A stretch of 64,000 nt of DNA from Dermatophagoides farinae (GCF_024713945.1 NC_134679.1:501001-565000); one strand, 5' to 3'. Positions 1 through 13,800 are shown, counted from the first letter of the stretch. Numbers and translations are program-made. The notes: generated by a model not told the origin, from the sequence alone.

Positions 1-731
1 AGAAAAGAAAAACGTTAAGACCAAATTATCTTTGATCATTAATTTAAATTATCGTCATCATCATCATCATCAATGGTTCATATGGGTAGTTGAAGTGTGT
101 GTGTGCTGGTATGAAGAGACTAATCATCCTGAACAAACAAAATTGCCCATAAGACATTTTCTCCGTATTCATTTTGTAGAAGGTGGAATCCAGAACCAGA
201 AAAGAAAATTGTCGTCCATTTTTATCGGTTCATTGCCTTGTTTGTTGTTTATCTAATTTTCACTCTATTTTACTTCATAGCATCATCTGTGTGGGTCTCA
301 TCATCATCATCATCATTTTTTTACTTTATTTAATTTCAAAATTAAATAATGTGTCACCATCACCGAGTAAAACATTGCATAAAGTGTATCTAAACGATGG
401 CAATGACAATGTTGCATCAATCCATCAGACTAAAGAATATTCTCGGGCTCATAGAAATAAATACACATATAATGCATTAATTTTATTGGGATGCTAAAAT
501 TCTTCAATATTCTTTCCCTGTTACTACTGCTATCTTTTCATCGTTTTTTTCCCTCTTGTTTTATTTCATTATACACTAAGGACCTCATAAAATGATTGTG
601 AGAATAAAAAGAATAAAAAAAAACAGTAAAATCTCTATAGAGACTAATAGCCACAGATGCATAAATTGCGATGGCCAAACGAAAAGTTCATTAAATTAAT
701 GGCAATAAAAGAATCTGAGAATTCATCCACC

Positions 732-766
732 TACACACACACACACACACACACACCCACACACTA
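732..766. repeat. (CA)n microsatellite
   Basis: An almost pure CA dinucleotide tract broken by a single CCCA step. Similar tracts recur throughout the window. Confidence 0.9.
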
Positions 767-1142
767 TATTATCAGTGGTGATATTGGATTTTTATTTCTC
801 TGAAATTCATTTTATATTTACTCATCATCATTTCATCATAATTATAAAAATTCTTTTTTCCTGTTGAATTAATTTCAAATCTTAACATAACAACAACGGC
901 GAGAAATAGGACGGGAAAAGAAAGTGTTAAATTTCAGATCTATTATAAAATTTGCAAAACAACAACAACAACAGCAAAGAACGTGGCAAACTAATTTCCA
1001 TCATCATTCATAGCATAGAATACAAAAAAAAAAAAAAACCATAGATGCATAGATGATTACATTTGATTCAATGCATCATCATCGTCGAAATTTATGCCAA
1101 AGGGCAAGTTTGCATCTCTATTATTTTTCTGGTATTCTTATC

Positions 1143-1144
<2 letters not shown>

Positions 1145-1180
<36 letters not shown>
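1145..1180. repeat. (CA)n microsatellite
   Basis: A CA dinucleotide tract of about 36 bp with one CG interruption. Confidence 0.9.
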
Positions 1181-1181
<1 letters not shown>

Positions 1182-4100
1182 AAATTCACCAATCTTCTGG
1201 ATTATTCTCATTTGTTGTCATCGTCGTTATTATTATTTTGTTGTATAAGAAAAAAAAACTTACCAAAAGATCAACAAACAAACATTTTGTTTTTCTCAAA
1301 AAAGCATATGGTATTTTTCTTTTCACATTGAAAATTTCATTATCTTCGACATCGTCATCATCAAAAACAGGCGATGAACGTATAAAACGTAAAAAAAAAA
1401 CAGAGAGCAGCAATAAATGGAAAAGTACAAAAAAAAAACAAAAGTCAACGATGATGGTGAATAAGGAGAAAAGAAAAAGTTTTCTCATCTCCACCAATAT
1501 ATGGTAATAAGTCTCGTGTTTTTTTTTCTTTTCGGTGGAATTATTGCAAATTAATATGAATGTGTATACATAGTATTTATGAACGAGAAACAGAAAAAAT
1601 TAGCATTACCGCCCATACCTGATAAATGTTTTGGTTTTTTTTTTCATCATCATCATCATCATCATCAAATTCTGGCAAATAAAAATAATGATAAATATCA
1701 GTCATTCATTCATTCATTCATTCACTGAATCTGCAAATTATTTGTTGTTGTTTTTTTTGCAATATAGAGAAGAAGAAGAAGAAAATGTTTCATCATGATT
1801 TGGAACAGATTTTGTTTCTTTATTCCTCATCATTCTTTATTCTTCATTCTTCCATATTCCATTCATTCTTCCATTCATTATCATTTTCATGAAACAACAA
1901 CAGCATTCAGGAATTACATTGCACAAAATGTTGAAAGATGTTTCATCATTGTCATCTTTGTCATTGTTGAGAGAGAGAGAAAGAGAAAAAAAAAAAGAAA
2001 AATTCAAATTATTCATCTCATATACATTCAATTTATTCGTGCCTATCATTGTCTATGTTGTATAGTGGATCAAGAATTTGGATGAAAGAAAAAGAAAAAG
2101 AAAAACGTTATTCAAATTTGAAAAAAACAAATGTTTCATCATCATCACCGTCATCATGGAACATTATCAATCATTTTCATTGAATCGAGAAGAACAAAAC
2201 GAAAAAAAAAACGTGATGATGAATGTTTCTGGGAGCCATGTCATTTTCTTTCATTTTCCACACACACACACACACACACACACACTCATAAACATTGTAA
2301 CAATGTTGTTTTGTTGATGCGGATCTTTGGTTTGTTGCATCAAGAAGAAGAGGGAAGGGGGAGGAAAAACGTGTTTACATTTTATTTTTGAAATTCAGTA
2401 GTACAGAATTACTTCATCAATCACTTTTGTTTTTGTTTTTGTTTGTGTTTTTTGTTTTCATTTCAATTTATTTTTCCTGTTTCACTTTTTTCTTGAATCA
2501 AAAAAAAAGTGATAATAATCTACCATTGTAATCAGGTAATTTGGCGTTTTTTTTTTTGCCTACTTTTTCGATGATCGAATGACAAACAAACATTGATGTG
2601 AAGAGTGAGAAAAAAAAACACACACACACATCGGAACAGATCAATTTTTTTCATTAAAATCTCAAGAGAGATTATTGAAAACACAGAACAACAACGATAT
2701 TGGCTGCAGAAAACTTTAAGACTTTGATGATGGTAACAAAATAGAAATACAAATGTGTGTATTATGTTTGAATTGAAATTGAAATGGAATTTTTTTTTTT
2801 TTGTTCACGCCACACTTGATTCTCAATACAATTACATAGACACACGCACATTGAATAATGGCCAATCGATCAATCGATTGTTGTCGTTGTTGTTGTTGTT
2901 ATCGAGAATTTTGATTCTTTTTTTTCTACTTTTTTGATGAAATTCAATATTGATTTGACATGCTATAGTTTGATTCTGAGATAGAACTGTTGAAATAATG
3001 AACAATGAAATCGATGATGAGAGTGTGAAAATGAAAATGATATTTGTACGCCAATAAACCTGAGTGTTTATTTATTTTTTTTTTACCATTCGATTATGAT
3101 CATTCATTCATTCATTCACTTCTTTTTTTTTCGTTATAGATCGATAAAATAAAATTACACTCTTGGGACATTCGAAAAAGAAGAAGAGTGTAATATTTGA
3201 ATCTTTTTTGGATGGATAAAAAAAATGTGTTTGTGTGTGTGTGTGTTCGACAAACAAACAATTTTTTTTCATTCGTATTTTCAATGATTTTTTTTTTTGA
3301 TCCAGAAAGTGTAATGTAAATTGTTTGTTAAATAAAATTCTTAGATGAAATTTTTTTTTCATTTCGAATCGATCAATCGATCGATCAATCAATCGATGTG
3401 AGTTGATCATATAGAAATCACTTGGCGCATTGGCCAATTGTGTGTGTGTGTGTGTGTTTCTCCTTACCATTCGGACAAGACAAATCGATAAACTTAAATA
3501 ATGAAATGAGAATCGATTACAGTAGAAAAAAAACAATTTAATCAATTATGATCCAAACATCATCATTCACATTTGAAAATGTCGAATTTCATTTTCGAAA
3601 TTCTAATGGGTCGATTTTTGTTGGAGAAAATTAATTTTAAAAAAAATTCAAATTCAAATAAATTTCACTTAGGCGCCGTCTATCGAATGAACGACAAAGT
3701 TTTCATTTGATTATAAAAACGGTTTTTCTGTTAAAATCATATCAAATCGATTATCATATCGAACAAAATGATGAATAAAAAATTGACAAATAATATTCGG
3801 TTCAATCCACCATGCGCATACATTGAATATGATGAGAATTGTCAGAAGAATTAACGTCATTGACCACCATTCTATGGATACAGAAAGGATGGGAGAAAAA
3901 ATTATCAAAAAAATTTAAAAAAAAAAATTTACCCAATCTATTCTGTTGTTGAACAATACATTCATCTGCCATTTCGCCAATAAAAAAAAATTTCAAAAAA
4001 TACACGAAAATTTTCATAGAATTTTTGACATTTTTTTTAAAAAAAAAATTTCGAAATAATAAATTTTCAATCAAAAAAAAAAAACAATCGAAATAAATGT

Positions 4101-4414
4101 AATTAATTATGCACACGCATAGTTTGTCAACCTTGATCTGTCACCACCACCACCACAATTGTTCATTTCTGAATTAAACATCTGATTACCATACCACAAA
4201 CTGAAATTGTCAATTTTGAAAAACAAATGTGAACAATTTTGACAGCAGTTTTTTTTGCCCTTTTTCATTCCATCATGTCTAATCGGATCCATCTACATCT
4301 CATCCAGAGGATATCACCATCAAAAAAAAAAATTGGTGTCAAGAGCTATAGATGTCAAGAATGAAATTTTTCGGTTTTTCAATAATCCATATGCACAAGC
4401 ACACACACACAGGT

Positions 4415-4426
4415 TATATATAAAAG
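4415..4426 (+). promoter_or_regulatory. TATA box of the cysteine protease gene
   Basis: The sequence TATATATAAAAG lies about 80-90 bp before the ATG at 4505. A start site about 30 bp downstream would give a short 5' leader of roughly 55-60 nt. The role is inferred from consensus and position. Confidence 0.6.
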
Positions 4427-4504
4427 ATTCTTGATGAAAAAAAAAAAAAAATTTTCATCTTTGAAATTTGAAAAAAAACGCGCACCTTCAGCATCAGCAC
4501 ATTG

Positions 4505-5892
4505 ATGATAATGAAAATGAAAATGATTTTCATTTTGCCCGTAATATTATTGTTATCCACAAATATCAAACAATCAACAAGTGATTTAATTGATCTACAT
4601 CAAAATCTACCTATTGAACAATTATGGAAAGAAATTGATGTTGTATTACAATTAATGCACATGAATCGTACGATTGGTGATTTAGTACCAACTGCGATTG
4701 ATGATTTTACTAGGCCATTAGAAAATATAACTGGTTGTTATGCATTTGAAGTACATGATCATCATCAAAGTAATCAAACAACATTTATGAATATTTTCAA
4801 TAAAAATCGTCCATTTAGTGATGTTGTTAAATTTTATTATCAAGCATTTCCTCACAATGATATTTCTGCCGATTCAATACGTGCATTATTATTATCAACA
4901 CGTGAAATTATCAATCTGTGTATGATATTCGAGAATAGAAGACAACATCAATCAGATGAAAACTCGATGAAATTTGGTTTTACAGAACTTTCTGATAAGG
5001 TAAGATTTTTTTTTAATTTTGGAATTCATTCCATTGATTGATTTTCAATGTGTTCAATTAGAATGATGGCTATATGAAAAATATGCAAGGACTTTTAACG
5101 GATGAAATTTATACGCCAGTAACGACATTATATTATCTTTGGTATAATGGCATGATTCGGCCATCAACACAATCAACAGCGTTGGATGGCTCAAATCCTG
5201 AATGCGTTCGTTTTGTCGATAATTTACCGGAATCATTTGATTGGCGTGATAAGAATGTTGTTACCGATGTTAAAAATCAAGGTGAATGTGGTAGTTGTTG
5301 GGCATTCGCCACTGTTGGATCGATTGAATCAGCTTATCTTATTCATAGTAATATGACAAAAGATCAAATTAATCTGAGTGAACAAGAATTGATTAGCTGT
5401 GCACGTAGTAATGGTTGCCACGGTGGAACATCAACGTTATCATTTGATTTTGTTCGCCATCATGGTTTAACTTCGGGACAAGTTATGCCTTATCAAGCTA
5501 AAGATGGTAATGGTTGTTTACATGCACCACCACCATTGGCAGGTATTCGTGGTTATTGTGTTCGAAGTGAAATACGTTATTCAAATCAATATTCATCTGA
5601 ATATCTTACCGATGATGATATTAGAAATACATTAGTATCATATGGTCCACTTTATATTGGTGTTAATGCTGATAGATTATCAAGAAATTATCGTGGCGGT
5701 ATCATTGATGATGATACATGTTCAATGCGTGTTAATCATGCTGTATTATTGGTTGGTTATACACCGGATTCATGGATATTGAAAAATTCCTGGGGTAAAA
5801 CATGGGGTGAACAACAGGGCTATTTTCGTATTGCACGTGGTAAAAATATGTGCGGTATCAATACAGAAATTGCTTATCCATTAGTGGTTTGA
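4505..5892 (+). CDS. Papain-like (C1A) cysteine protease, mite group 1 allergen relative
   Basis: Two exons, 4505-4999 and 5062-5892, joined in phase 0 over a 62-nt GT-AG intron, encode 441 residues. The start is the first ATG of a cluster of in-frame ATGs and is followed by a hydrophobic signal peptide (about residues 1-20). The mature protease begins near residue 210-222. It shows the oxyanion Gln238 and catalytic Cys244 in NQGECGSCWAF, His391 in NHAVLLVGY and Asn407 in LKNSWGKTWG. The GCHGG motif and paired cysteines are typical of the C1A fold. The propeptide is unusually long, about 190-200 residues, whereas group 1 mite allergens have roughly 80. A stretch around MKFGFTELSD resembles the end of an I29 inhibitor domain, but the rest is divergent. 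It is probably a secreted digestive protease, a paralogue rather than the classic group 1 allergen itself. A transposon begins 60 bp after the stop. Confidence 0.93.
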
Positions 5893-6019
5893 TTTTTTTT
5901 TTTTTTTTTATAAATATGAAATTTTTGGAAACAAAAAAAAAATTAAATTAACCCATTAATGCCCAATTTTTTTTTTTGAAAAAAAGTTATCAATTATAGA
6001 AATTTGATGGCTACAAGTA

Positions 6020-6025
6020 ATAAAT
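6020..6025 (+). terminator. AATAAA poly(A) signal, inside the transposon
   Basis: This is the first plus-strand AATAAA after the cysteine protease stop at 5892. It lies 68 bp inside the piggyBac-like element, so the protease transcript may end within transposon sequence. Use of the signal is inferred. Confidence 0.4.
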
Positions 6026-6110
6026 ATGACATTTATTTATTTTTAAAATTTTTATATTCCGAGAAATTGAACTTTGAACTTCCATCCTATATATAGGATG
6101 ATGGGCACAC

Positions 6111-6203
6111 AGACAACAAAAATTGCATATATTGGATATTATTGTTATTTTATCAAATACAATTGATATATTCGGTTTTTCTCTTCGAAATCCTTTTACA
6201 AAT
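6111..6203. repeat. Direct repeat copy A flanking the RING exon segment
   Basis: This 93-bp stretch recurs almost identically at 7133-7234. It runs from AGACAACAAAAATTGC to TTTTACAAAT. Copy B has an extra 9 bp (one more ATATTGGAT unit) and one base change near the end. The pair brackets about 930 bp that includes the RING-H2 exon. Confidence 0.9.
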
Positions 6204-6775
6204 ACAAATAATATACAACGTAACAATTAAAAAATATAAAACAACTCGATTCGACGATGATGATAGAATTGAAATATAATCAACCAATCAATCGAATCAT
6301 TAAAATGGATTCAAATGTTTCGATTATTATCATTGATCATGTTGTTATTATTATTATCGTTTACCATACCATCAACAACATTATTTATTATTTGTTGAAG
6401 CCGTTTGTTGTTGATCATTATTGTTTCTGTTGTTATTGTTATTATTATCATTATTTGTAACCGTACGTTGTCTGTGAATCAAGCAGGAAATGAAGAGTGA
6501 AAATCCATTCAATGAATTTAAAAAAGCACATGTTATCGAACTTTCTGTACAAATGATTTGTGCTTGTGTTGTGATCAATTTGATTTTTGTTCCTGTGTAA
6601 TTTTTAAAGATATACCAACATTTGGTATGAAATCTATTTTAATCATTATTATAATTTATAATTTTATTGTTCAATTTTCAGAATTAAAGATTACAATTTG
6701 TTGTGTAACAATTATTATTTGAAGAAATCTGGCCATAATTAAATAATGAATGCCGTGCCATTCCATTATTATGAT

Positions 6776-7033
<258 letters not shown>

Positions 7034-7132
7034 TTAACCAATAATTTCATTTTAAACACAACAGACAAACACATGTAGGAAAATATACCTCCACAACAAC
7101 AGCACCATTGTGAATGAATCAATGAAAAAAAA

Positions 7133-7234
7133 AGACAACAAAAATTGCATATATTGGATATATTGGATATTATTGTTATTTTATCAAATACAATTGATAT
7201 ATTCGGTTTTTCTCTTCGAAATCATTTTACAAAT
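7133..7234. repeat. Direct repeat copy B flanking the RING exon segment
   Basis: This is the second copy of the repeat at 6111-6203, in the same orientation, with a 9-bp internal tandem expansion. It sits between the RING exon and the 3' end of the decayed transposase. Confidence 0.9.
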
Positions 7235-7297
7235 TAAAAATACATCAATTTGTAGTGTATTTATTTTATAATTTACTATGATATTATTTAAAATCAT

Positions 7298-8110
7298 TTA
7301 AGCCGAAACTTTTATTGTACAAGATCCATTGATACGGTGATTTTTTTTACAAACATGGCATGTCCATTGTTTGTGATCTTGTATCTTGATGATGAAATGA
7401 TTCCCTGTATTTAATAATTCATCACTGAGGCTAAAATGTCTTGGTCGACCAAGATTTTTAATTTTGAAAATGAGTCCAATGATAAATAAATTTTTGAAAT
7501 TGACCTTTTATATTCAAGAAATTTTTTTTCTCTTGGGTCTACAATACAATAAAATGTATGAATTGGTGAATGACTGGTTAAATCGATTGAATTAGTGAAT
7601 AGCAAAAAATACTACTTCCTCGATTTTATTGATAAATGGTAATTAGAAATATTTTACTAAACAACATATCCCATATTACTCAAATAATCCTCAATCAACT
7701 TTGGTTGTTTGATGGTCATGTTTTTTGAGTTTGGTCCAATACACATTCAGTTTATTTTATCATGTTTATTCCTGGGAGCTATTCATGGTCCTCTTCAACA
7801 CCTGACCCTGGATATACGCTTGGATTTTCTCTGTAAACCCCAGGCCTTTTTGAAGTATCTTGTGACCAAACCATCCCGCATCAATACAATTAGCACTGTG
7901 GTCACCTTACTTCCATACATAGATTTCAGTTCGTTGGCCAGCAGTTCGTCAATTCTGTGTTCGGAATAATCCTCTTGTTCGAAATAACATATACTGTTTT
8001 ATTATCTTTTCAACCTACAAGAAACAGTTCATTTTTCTTATCAAAACTATAATCTAATTTTTCCCTTTCTTTGTCGATCTTCAATGGCCAGATTCAGAAT
8101 AAAATGCGAT
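7298..8110 (-). pseudogene. piggyBac-type transposase remnant
   Basis: Several pieces in different minus-strand frames match the family in the expected order. Near 7965-8070 lies a segment ending KDNKTVYVISNKR, like the W-DNK-V-SN stretch of piggyBac transposases, but TGA replaces the conserved Trp. Near 7660-7705 is QPKLIEDYLSNMG, matching the QP..I..YN..MGG motif. Around 7500-7600 is a FLEYKRSISK piece like the helix before the C-terminal domain. Near 7300-7370 is CHVCKKNHRINGSC, like the C-terminal cysteine-rich zinc finger, followed by a stop at 7298. Frameshifts and stops make it non-functional. The N-terminal part (above about 8110) is not recognisable. Confidence 0.75.
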
Positions 8111-8786
8111 TCTTATTGCTGGTGTGGAGTTTGAATAATTTGTTTCTCTCACTAATAAAAAGAATAGCACTCTAACAATTTGGCATAGAAATTCTTAGGG
8201 TTACCATACGTCTGGATTTAGTCCGGAAATATCCGGAATTTCTGTAATAATCTTGTATTGATTGTCTTGTCTTGTATTGATGGTGACCCTATGGTTGAGA
8301 AACACTGATAAATAGATTAACCAGATTTTTGTTTGGAAAAATATGCTAGTCCTACATAGAAAACAAGAGATACTACGATGTAATACATAGGTTTCAATAA
8401 TAACAGAAGTTGATGTTTTAGTACTTTGAATGCCCATGATCCTATATATAGGATCACCGGAAAATCATCATTGCGGTAATTAGATCTAATTTTAATTTGA
8501 TAACTCATAATTAAAAATGTTATTTAAAGATCATTTTACATTTTTCTAATATAAATTGTTATCATTTTCGGATTATAAAATGGTCTTACAACACTTTGAA
8601 TTCTAGTCATTCAGAAAATCCGACTTTTCGACAATCAAGATCAAATTAACTGTACTTAGATAAAGATAATACAGATGAGTTATATATCATTTTGAAGCTA
8701 AATAAACGTGAATAAAACGCTTTTAATTTTATAAAAATTGAATGAATAGTTTTGAAATTATTCATCTTCAAGTAAATATCCTATAT

Positions 8787-8867
8787 CAGGGATGGCGAAC
8801 CAATTGGCACGCGTGCCAATTTCCCACAGAGCTCTATTGAACAGGGGGCGCACGTTCGCCACCCCTG
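8787..8867. mobile_element. hAT-type miniature inverted-repeat element (81 bp)
   Basis: The element begins CAGGGATGGCGAAC and ends with the inverse of CAGGGGTGGCGAAC, a 14-bp terminal inverted repeat with one mismatch. CAGGG ends are typical of hAT transposons. It is flanked by a perfect 8-bp duplication, TCCTATAT, at 8779-8786 and 8868-8875, the hAT target-site length. Inside is an 18-bp perfect palindrome at 8803-8820. It is far too short to code for a transposase. It inserted into the TATATA palindrome near the right end of the piggyBac-like element, so it is the younger of the two. Confidence 0.88.
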
Positions 8868-8904
8868 TCCTATATATATAGGATGATGGGCATTAGTGGG
8901 TTAA

Positions 8905-10859
8905 ACAAATTTATATTTTCAATCATTGCCAATAGATGGCTGTATTGAATTAAAAAAAATTTGAAATTGTATACAAACAACAAAAAAATAATTTATTTCC
9001 AGTTTTTTTTTTGAAAAAACAAAATAACACATCAGAATAATGTTGTAGTAGTGAGTATATATGAGTCATCAAATTGCAATTTAAATGCAACACATTCTAT
9101 AGATTGAAAATTGGGCATTACTGAATTGAATGGTGTGTATGTTTAGTATTTAAAGGATTGAAAATTCATTGATTTTTGTTTGTTTGTTTGTTTGTTTGTT
9201 TGTTCCAGTAAACGGATTCGACGCACAATTTTATGGATCTGAACATCTCGTGAGACAATCAAATCGACACCCTTTTTTTCATATAAATTCCCAATGTCCT
9301 GAAATTTTCAAGAATCATTTTTTTTGATTCTATTGCACAAAATGAAAATTTTCACATTTATTCAATACGTGTGAGAATGAAACTTGTATTTTTTTTTTTT
9401 TTTTGTATCATGAAAGATTTTTCGTTCATTTTTCTGGACCACTTATTATTCGAACAAACAAACAAACAACCGAACATAACCACTACCATAGTCTCGTCTG
9501 GTTTTATCTTACTATATATCTTGTCAACTTGTACTGGTGGTGATGGTGGTGGTGGTGGTGGGTATGTTGAAAACCAAAAAAAAAAAAAAAAAAAAGTTGA
9601 ATGCGCTTGCGAAACATAATAATAACCAGCATCATCAAGTCTTTGTATTTTTTATATATACGAAATTGCTGTAAGTGTGCGTATATTCATTCATTTGGCC
9701 ATTCTGTATTGTTTGGTGAAGATCTTCCATTGTCATCCGTGTTTTCTATGTGTTTGTATTCAAATGTTTGTTCCAAATGGAACAGTCGAATATTCATCAT
9801 TCATCACACACACACACGCACACAAGCATGAACAAAACACAAGCAAAAATATTCGTTTTTTTCTGTTTATTGGTCCAGGTGAATTAGCCAATAGCCAATT
9901 TCAATGACGAATTAGAAATAGTGGTCCGTATTGGTCATCATCTTAAACACGAAGGTCGACATCGATGGTCTGGTGTGTGTGGTGGTGGTGACCTTCTCAA
10001 GTCAAGACTACTTCGTTCGTTTTCATTCTCTTGGATCGGCCAAATAAAAAACATCTGTTCATCGAGAACATAAACGACTAATCTAAGACCATCTTGGAAA
10101 AAAAAAGAAAAAAAATTGTGTTTCAATTATGTTGTTGTTGTTGTTTTGATGTTGACAATAATGATGATGATCAACATGATGATGATCATTGATTATTTTT
10201 GTCTGCCAATTTTTTTTTTCGTTTGACATCTTTATAATTATTGATTTTTTTTTCTCATCCACTGTTGTGTTGTGTTGTGTTTTGGCACCAATTTGTTTGT
10301 AAGGGCGTTTGCCTTGATGATCAAATTTTTGTTTTGTTTATTTGTGTGTCCATTATCATGTCACTATAAACAATGTATGTCATTTATTGATCCAAATTTA
10401 ATTCAAATATCAAATCATCAACAACGACGACGACGAAAGAAAGAAAGAAAGATAAATATCGAATTTCAATCGATCTCAATTTCTCATTCTTTCAAACAAA
10501 CAAACAAACAAACAAAAAAACTCAACCACTCATTGCATTGCAATGAGATATCAATTTCTCAGATGATAATCGATGAATTATCAATTGATGCCAGCAAAAA
10601 AAAACGATACAGCTACACAGTTCTCTGAACATTGAATTGAAAATTTTTATTGTTGATGTTTTTTTTGTGTTGTGTTGTGTTGTGATTGTTGAAAATTTCT
10701 CTGAAAAGCAAAAAAAACTTGACAAAAAAGGAAAACGAAAATTTTCACTCGATGATTATCATTGTTCAATTCAGCAATATTTATGAATTAAATTTCGACC
10801 AGATGGTTTTTTCATTCATTCATTTTGATTGGTCATCATCAATTCATCATTGATTCATC
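8905..10859. other. Intergenic, upstream region of the short Dscam gene
   Basis: No gene is supportable here. The stretch holds a (GTTT)n tract near 9181-9205, poly-T and poly-A runs, a G-rich (GGT)n run near 9536-9560 and AAAC/AAAG tandem repeats near 10437-10520. Open frames are translated repeats. Confidence 0.55.
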
Positions 10860-13800
10860 ATGTTTACTGCCACTATTTTTATTTGGTTTTTCATATTGTT
10901 ATTTTCATCACATTCAAATGGTAATCATCATCATCATTGTTTTTTTAATTCTCATTTTAATTCTAATTTCATATTGTAGCCATTCCATATCCAGGCACAA
11001 TAGATGGATCATCCAGTGGTGGTGGTGGTGGCGGCGGCGGTGTTGGTGGTACAAAACCACGATTAAAATCATTCAATTTTGAACCAAACATTTTGGATGG
11101 CCAAACTGTTCGTGTTTTCTGTCAATTAATCGATGGTAGTCAACCATTATCATTTCAATGGCTTAAAAATGGCCAACCATTATCATCTACATCTACATCG
11201 TTGTTTCAACAACAAAATTCTTTTACATCATCATCATCATCGTCGCCCACATTGGCTACAATGACAAATCATGTTGATATACAAACATTTCATGATTATT
11301 CATCATTAGCCATTTATCGTGTTGATCGTAATCGTGATATGGGAAATTATTCCTGTCTTGTATCAAATAGTTATGGTTCAGATCAACATAGTTCAATGTT
11401 GATTGTACAAGGTTTGTTTGTTTCGTTTGTTAATCTTTTTTCTTTTTCTCTAATCTTCATCTTCATATCTTGATTGGTTTACAAATTTGTCTTTGAATTT
11501 TCTTTTTTGGAAGTTGAAAATTTACATTTTCAAAGTGAAATGCACACACACACTACTCGAAGAATATATTCTAATTTTAGAATTTTTTTCTTTTTTTTTT
11601 GTTAGTCAATGGAATGTGATCATAGCATCTAAACGATGATTCTAATGCAAATGACAAACAACAAACTTTTTTAAATGAATTCAATGAACTTTTTTTTTCT
11701 CTACTTGTCGTGTCTTTTGTCCTAATTTTTTCTTCTTCTTCTTCTTCTTTTCAATTTGCATTTGTTTTGTTTCGTCTTGTTTTCATTCAGCTTAACTTTA
11801 CTTTGCATGATAATTGGCCATTTGCATTTTTTTTTTCATCTGGAAAAAGTGGTAGGCAATAACAAAAAAAATGAAAATGAAAAAGAAGAAACAAAATTGA
11901 GAATTCAGAATTTTCATCATTTGTTTAACGATTCTATCCTATCCTAATAGCAGGATAATAACAACAACAAAAAAAATCTCTTAGGTTTCTGAGAAACAAG
12001 AAAAAAATTTTTTTCGAAAAGTTTAATTCCTCTGTTTCTCTCTCTGTGTGTGTATACGATAAAATATATCGTTTCACAATTGTCCTAGCTGTGGCTAATA
12101 GTCCCTATGGATCCAGATTTTTCTTTTTTTTCTTCTTATTAGATTCTTCATTATTCTTTCAATAATCTTTTTCTTCATTCCATAACAATAGATTGATTTT
12201 TTTTTTGTTTCTTTCTTGGTTGTCTTGGGTATTGCCAGCCAGAAAAAAATCATCATTTTCAATTTGGTTTTATTAATATATGGTATATATTTATTTGTAA
12301 CGAAACGACACGAAAAAAAAATACAAAATCCAAATTGTTTAGACAGCTGTTAAGCTTTTATAGAATGGAATTGAATACTTATTACAACCAACATTGAGTT
12401 TCTGTATTTTGTTTTGTTTGTTGTTGTTAGTTGTAATTTGCAAACAAACAAACAAACAAACAAACTTCAAAACAGCAGTAGCAGCAGCCAGTCAATCAAG
12501 CAAATAATGAAAATAAATTGAAAATGAGATGGAATCGATACTTTTTTTTTGTTTTGTTTTTGTTTTTGCCAGATGATAGTCGCGTGGCATATTTTCCATT
12601 TGTATATTTAGACATGAATGATGATTAGTGATGAATTTTCTCTGTGTGTGTGTGTGTGTTTTCAAATTAAATAATCTTAAACATTTGACCTTTCAACTTG
12701 ATTTTTTTTCTGATCTTGTGGCAGTTGCTGATGATTTTAAGTGGTGATGGATTTTCTTGTCGTTTTTTTTTTTGCTCTGGATCATGAACCATCCATAAAT
12801 GAAAAAGAAAGGTTATTGATGAGGAGATGAAAAAAAACGGAATTTGTTGTTGTCATTGACATGTTACCATAATTGATTAACTCGATACGATTGTTCCAGA
12901 TTTTGTTGTTTTTTTTCCTGGTAAAATGTTAATAATGTTTCGCAAAGAAAAAATCATCATGTTCCAGACATTTTTTTTGGAAGGGGCGGTATGTGTGTGT
13001 GTAGAAAATTAGAATTTCATGTTCTGACTCCATTTATCCATATATAGGTTAATTAGTTTGTTCAAACATTTTTTTTATATTTAGAACAATGATAAATTAA
13101 TCGGAAAAAAAGAATATCTATCGATTGTCGGTCGATTCATTCTGTTTTTTTAATTATTATCATAGCAACATCAGAATTTTTTCTACAGAATTCATTTACG
13201 AATATTTTCTTCTTTTTTTTTATTTATAATGATTTGCAATTAATTAATTGCAGCCATTTGTTGTTGTTTCATAATTATCATTTTTATTTTTTTTACGAAC
13301 AACACCCACACACAGCGACAACAACAACAATCGATTAAGTTGAACTTTTTGACTCCATTTTTTGTGTGTCATTGCCTTGATCGTTTTTTTTTACTAATAA
13401 TCATTATTTCAATTCATTGAATTTCATTATGTTTTCGGTTTTCAATATGTGTCTAATGTGTGCGTGTGTGTGTATGTGTTAAGAAGAAGAAGAAGATCAC
13501 TTTATGAACGGAAATCGTTATGAATGATAGACAGGATGCACGCAATGATCGTTTTTCTTTCTTTGTTTATATATTGCTTGTCATTATTTGGCCTCCTTGT
13601 ACGTGTGTGTATGAATATGTTGACCATCGTCGTTGACAACAGACAAACGATCATTTATTTATTTAAATGAAAAGTTTTTTTTTGTCGTTTAGGGAATGGT
13701 GTGCTGAAAAAAAAACAAAAAAATTCATGCTAGATTGACTTTTTACGTTGAGCTTGTTTTTTTTGTTGATATCACGTGCAGCTTGAATAACCGATGTAAA

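Larger units (their letters stand above)
1..4414. other. Gene-poor AT-rich stretch with microsatellites
   Basis: I see no supportable gene here. Open frames are short and made of translated simple repeats (runs of His, Ser, Thr-His) or poly-A/T. The stretch holds (CA)n tracts near 732-766, 1145-1180 and 2261-2286, (TCA)n near 1645-1668, and many A or T runs. Its right end is the upstream region of the cysteine protease gene. Confidence 0.6.

Noticed and set aside
6257-6460. Plus-strand open frame with a Leu-rich, signal-peptide-like run inside the transposon
   Set aside because: It ends at once in every sensible frame, no donor site continues it, and the run arises from TTA/ATT repeats.
7709-7969. 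Plus-strand frame of 86 codons
   Set aside because: The opposite strand here carries piggyBac transposase remains, so this frame is a shadow.
7893-7980. A minus-strand piece resembling the DN.FTS..LA.EL helix of piggyBac transposases
   Set aside because: It lies after, not before, the W.DNK motif, so the order is wrong; the match is probably chance.
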